A stretch of 15,784 bases of DNA from Desulfobacterales bacterium (GTDB lineage Bacteria; Desulfobacterota; Desulfobacteria; Desulfobacterales; C00003106), in contig JAUWMN010000005.1 of the NCBI GenBank assembly GCA_030613165.1, forward strand, positions 1 through 15,784. The letters are read 5' to 3'. Position 1 is the first letter of the stretch. Every line of letters starts with the position of its first letter. This document shows, piece by piece, positions 14,818 to 15,784 of this stretch. The notes below the pieces were generated by a model that was not told the origin of the DNA, did no database searches, and worked only from the letters and a program-made list of their open reading frames with translations. The position numbers were made by a program, and so were the translations under genes.

Positions 14818-15765
14818 ATGGAACTACGCTTTAGAAGAATGGAAAAGATTGTAGGGCTTTTTATGGTGGTGCTAATCACACTACTATTGACTACCATTGT
14901 GCTGTTGGGAAGAGGAAAAGATTGGTTTAAAGAGTATGTAACCTATTATACGGTTTTTAAAGAAGCTTATAACCTCAGCCCAAATGCCGTGGTAAAACTC
15001 TACAAGGCCGATATCGGCAAGGTTAAGAGTATTGTGGTAGAAGAGGACAGGGTCAAGGTAGAGTTGAGTATCTTGGAAAATTATGCCTCGAGGATAAGGG
15101 CTGATTCTATAGCAGTGGTGGAAAGCCCAACATTTGTAGGCTCGGAATATGTTTCAATTAAGCCCGGCACTGCTGAAGCTGCTCCAATACCTCCTGAGGG
15201 ATTGATCCCTTCAAAGGAAAAAAAGTCTCTGCACGATATTTTGGCGGAATTTGAGGTCGAAAAAACGTCCAAGATGATTATAGAAGCAGCCCAGAATGTA
15301 TCCAGAATGATCGCTCAGTTGACGGAGCCCGGAGCCCCCTTGTTTACATCCCTGGATAATGCCGGCAAAACGCTCGCCCACATTGAAAAGATCACAGGCC
15401 ACCTTGAGCATGGCGAAGGAACGTTTGGGGTACTGCTTAAATCGAAAAAGCCTTTGGAGAAGTTGTATGTGGAAATAGATAAGCTTGGAAGAATATTGGA
15501 GAGCGTCGAAAGCGCCACCCCGGATGTTATGGCTAATATAAAAGAATCGGTTACTCTTATTAAGAAAACAATTAAGAACATAGAAGAAGGAAGCTACGAT
15601 GTGCCCAAAATAACAAGATCCACAAAACGGGGAGTGCAAGAAATAAGAGATGGCGTAGAAGAAATCGACAAGGCGGTTAAATCTGTCCAGAAAAGCTTTC
15701 TTATACGTTCCAACCTGCCGCCGGAGCCTGAAGGTGAGAATATAGATGTGGGGTTGAGAAAATGA
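14818..15765 (+). CDS. mlaD: MCE-domain (MlaD-like) substrate-binding protein
   Basis: MlaD-type proteins are anchored in the inner membrane and form a periplasmic ring that carries phospholipids. One N-terminal transmembrane helix (about 11-31) is followed by a single MCE domain (about 39-117) with the family's NLSPNAVVKLYKADIGKVKSI and GSEYVSIKPG segments. A long helical, coiled-coil-like region (about 137-290) comes next, richer in Lys and Glu and longer than the tail of E. coli MlaD. It may extend toward the outer membrane as in other MCE proteins. A hydrophilic tail completes the 315 residues. It follows the ATPase-like gene by 89 bp and completes a permease-ATPase-MCE order. The ATG at 14818 is chosen because it keeps the basic residues before the membrane helix. 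No MlaC- or MlaB-like gene is visible before the window ends. Confidence 0.9.
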   Translation: MELRFRRMEKIVGLFMVVLITLLLTTIVLLGRGKDWFKEYVTYYTVFKEAYNLSPNAVVKLYKADIGKVKSIVVEEDRVKVELSILENYASRIRADSIAVVESPTFVGSEYVSIKPGTAEAAPIPPEGLIPSKEKKSLHDILAEFEVEKTSKMIIEAAQNVSRMIAQLTEPGAPLFTSLDNAGKTLAHIEKITGHLEHGEGTFGVLLKSKKPLEKLYVEIDKLGRILESVESATPDVMANIKESVTLIKKTIKNIEEGSYDVPKITRSTKRGVQEIRDGVEEIDKAVKSVQKSFLIRSNLPPEPEGENIDVGLRK

Positions 15766-15767
15766 AT

Positions 15768-15784
15768 AGAGACCTTTGCAAAAC
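15768..15784. repeat. Partial dispersed repeat at the right edge
   Basis: AGAGACCTTTGCAAAAC matches 3886-3902 with one difference, so another copy of the element seen upstream of the outer-membrane protein gene probably begins here and runs past the window edge. Confidence 0.45.

Noticed and set aside
15211..15639. 142-codon open frame on the minus strand
   Set aside because: It is antisense to the coiled-coil region of the MCE protein and shows no credible protein features.

Overview
The window looks like chromosome from a Gram-negative anaerobe of the Desulfobacterota (sulfate- or sulfur-reducer type). This is inferred from a c3-type tetraheme cytochrome, lipopolysaccharide and phospholipid transport genes, the leuS-lptE-rpsT-murJ neighbourhood, and intergenic gaps packed with palindromic repeats. 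No rRNA, tRNA, CRISPR array, insertion sequence or phage gene was seen.

Layout. At 1-313 lies the 3' end of a tetraheme c3-family cytochrome (+). At 626-2086 (+) and 2246-3679 (-) two convergent membrane proteins face each other: a rhomboid protease and a zinc-finger/multi-TM protein. They share a similar C-terminal TPR-like tail, and a palindromic element fills the gap between their stop codons. At 4040-4798 (+) is an outer-membrane beta-barrel protein. At 4908-6206 (-) is a fusion of a J-domain with a MinD/ParA ATPase, and at 6276-7214 (-) a radical SAM protein. Then come leuS (7548-10139, +), lptE (10287-10817, +), rpsT (11016-11279, -, TTG start) and murJ (11377-12933, +), which is divergent from rpsT. 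The right end holds an Mla/MCE-type lipid transport cluster: permease (13054-13842), ABC-ATPase homologue (13994-14728) and MCE substrate-binding protein (14818-15765).

How the genes fit together. From lptE onward most genes serve the envelope: LptE places LPS in the outer membrane, MurJ flips lipid II, and the Mla-like trio would move phospholipids between membranes. The most unusual gene is the Mla-like ATPase homologue. Its reading frame is intact, but the Walker A lysine, Q-loop glutamine, LSGGQ signature and Walker B glutamate are all replaced. It looks like a pseudo-ATPase retained beside a permease that still has its coupling region.

Nearly every intergenic gap contains a palindrome, from several unrelated families: a TCGTAAAAAG-ended family, a GCAAAGACGCAAAG hairpin, an AGCGAAGAGCG repeat, a REP-like GTGGGAGCGGCTT pair and an ACAGGAT array. 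Some sit where they could act as two-way terminators. Others lie inside the Mla-like cluster or just upstream of start codons.
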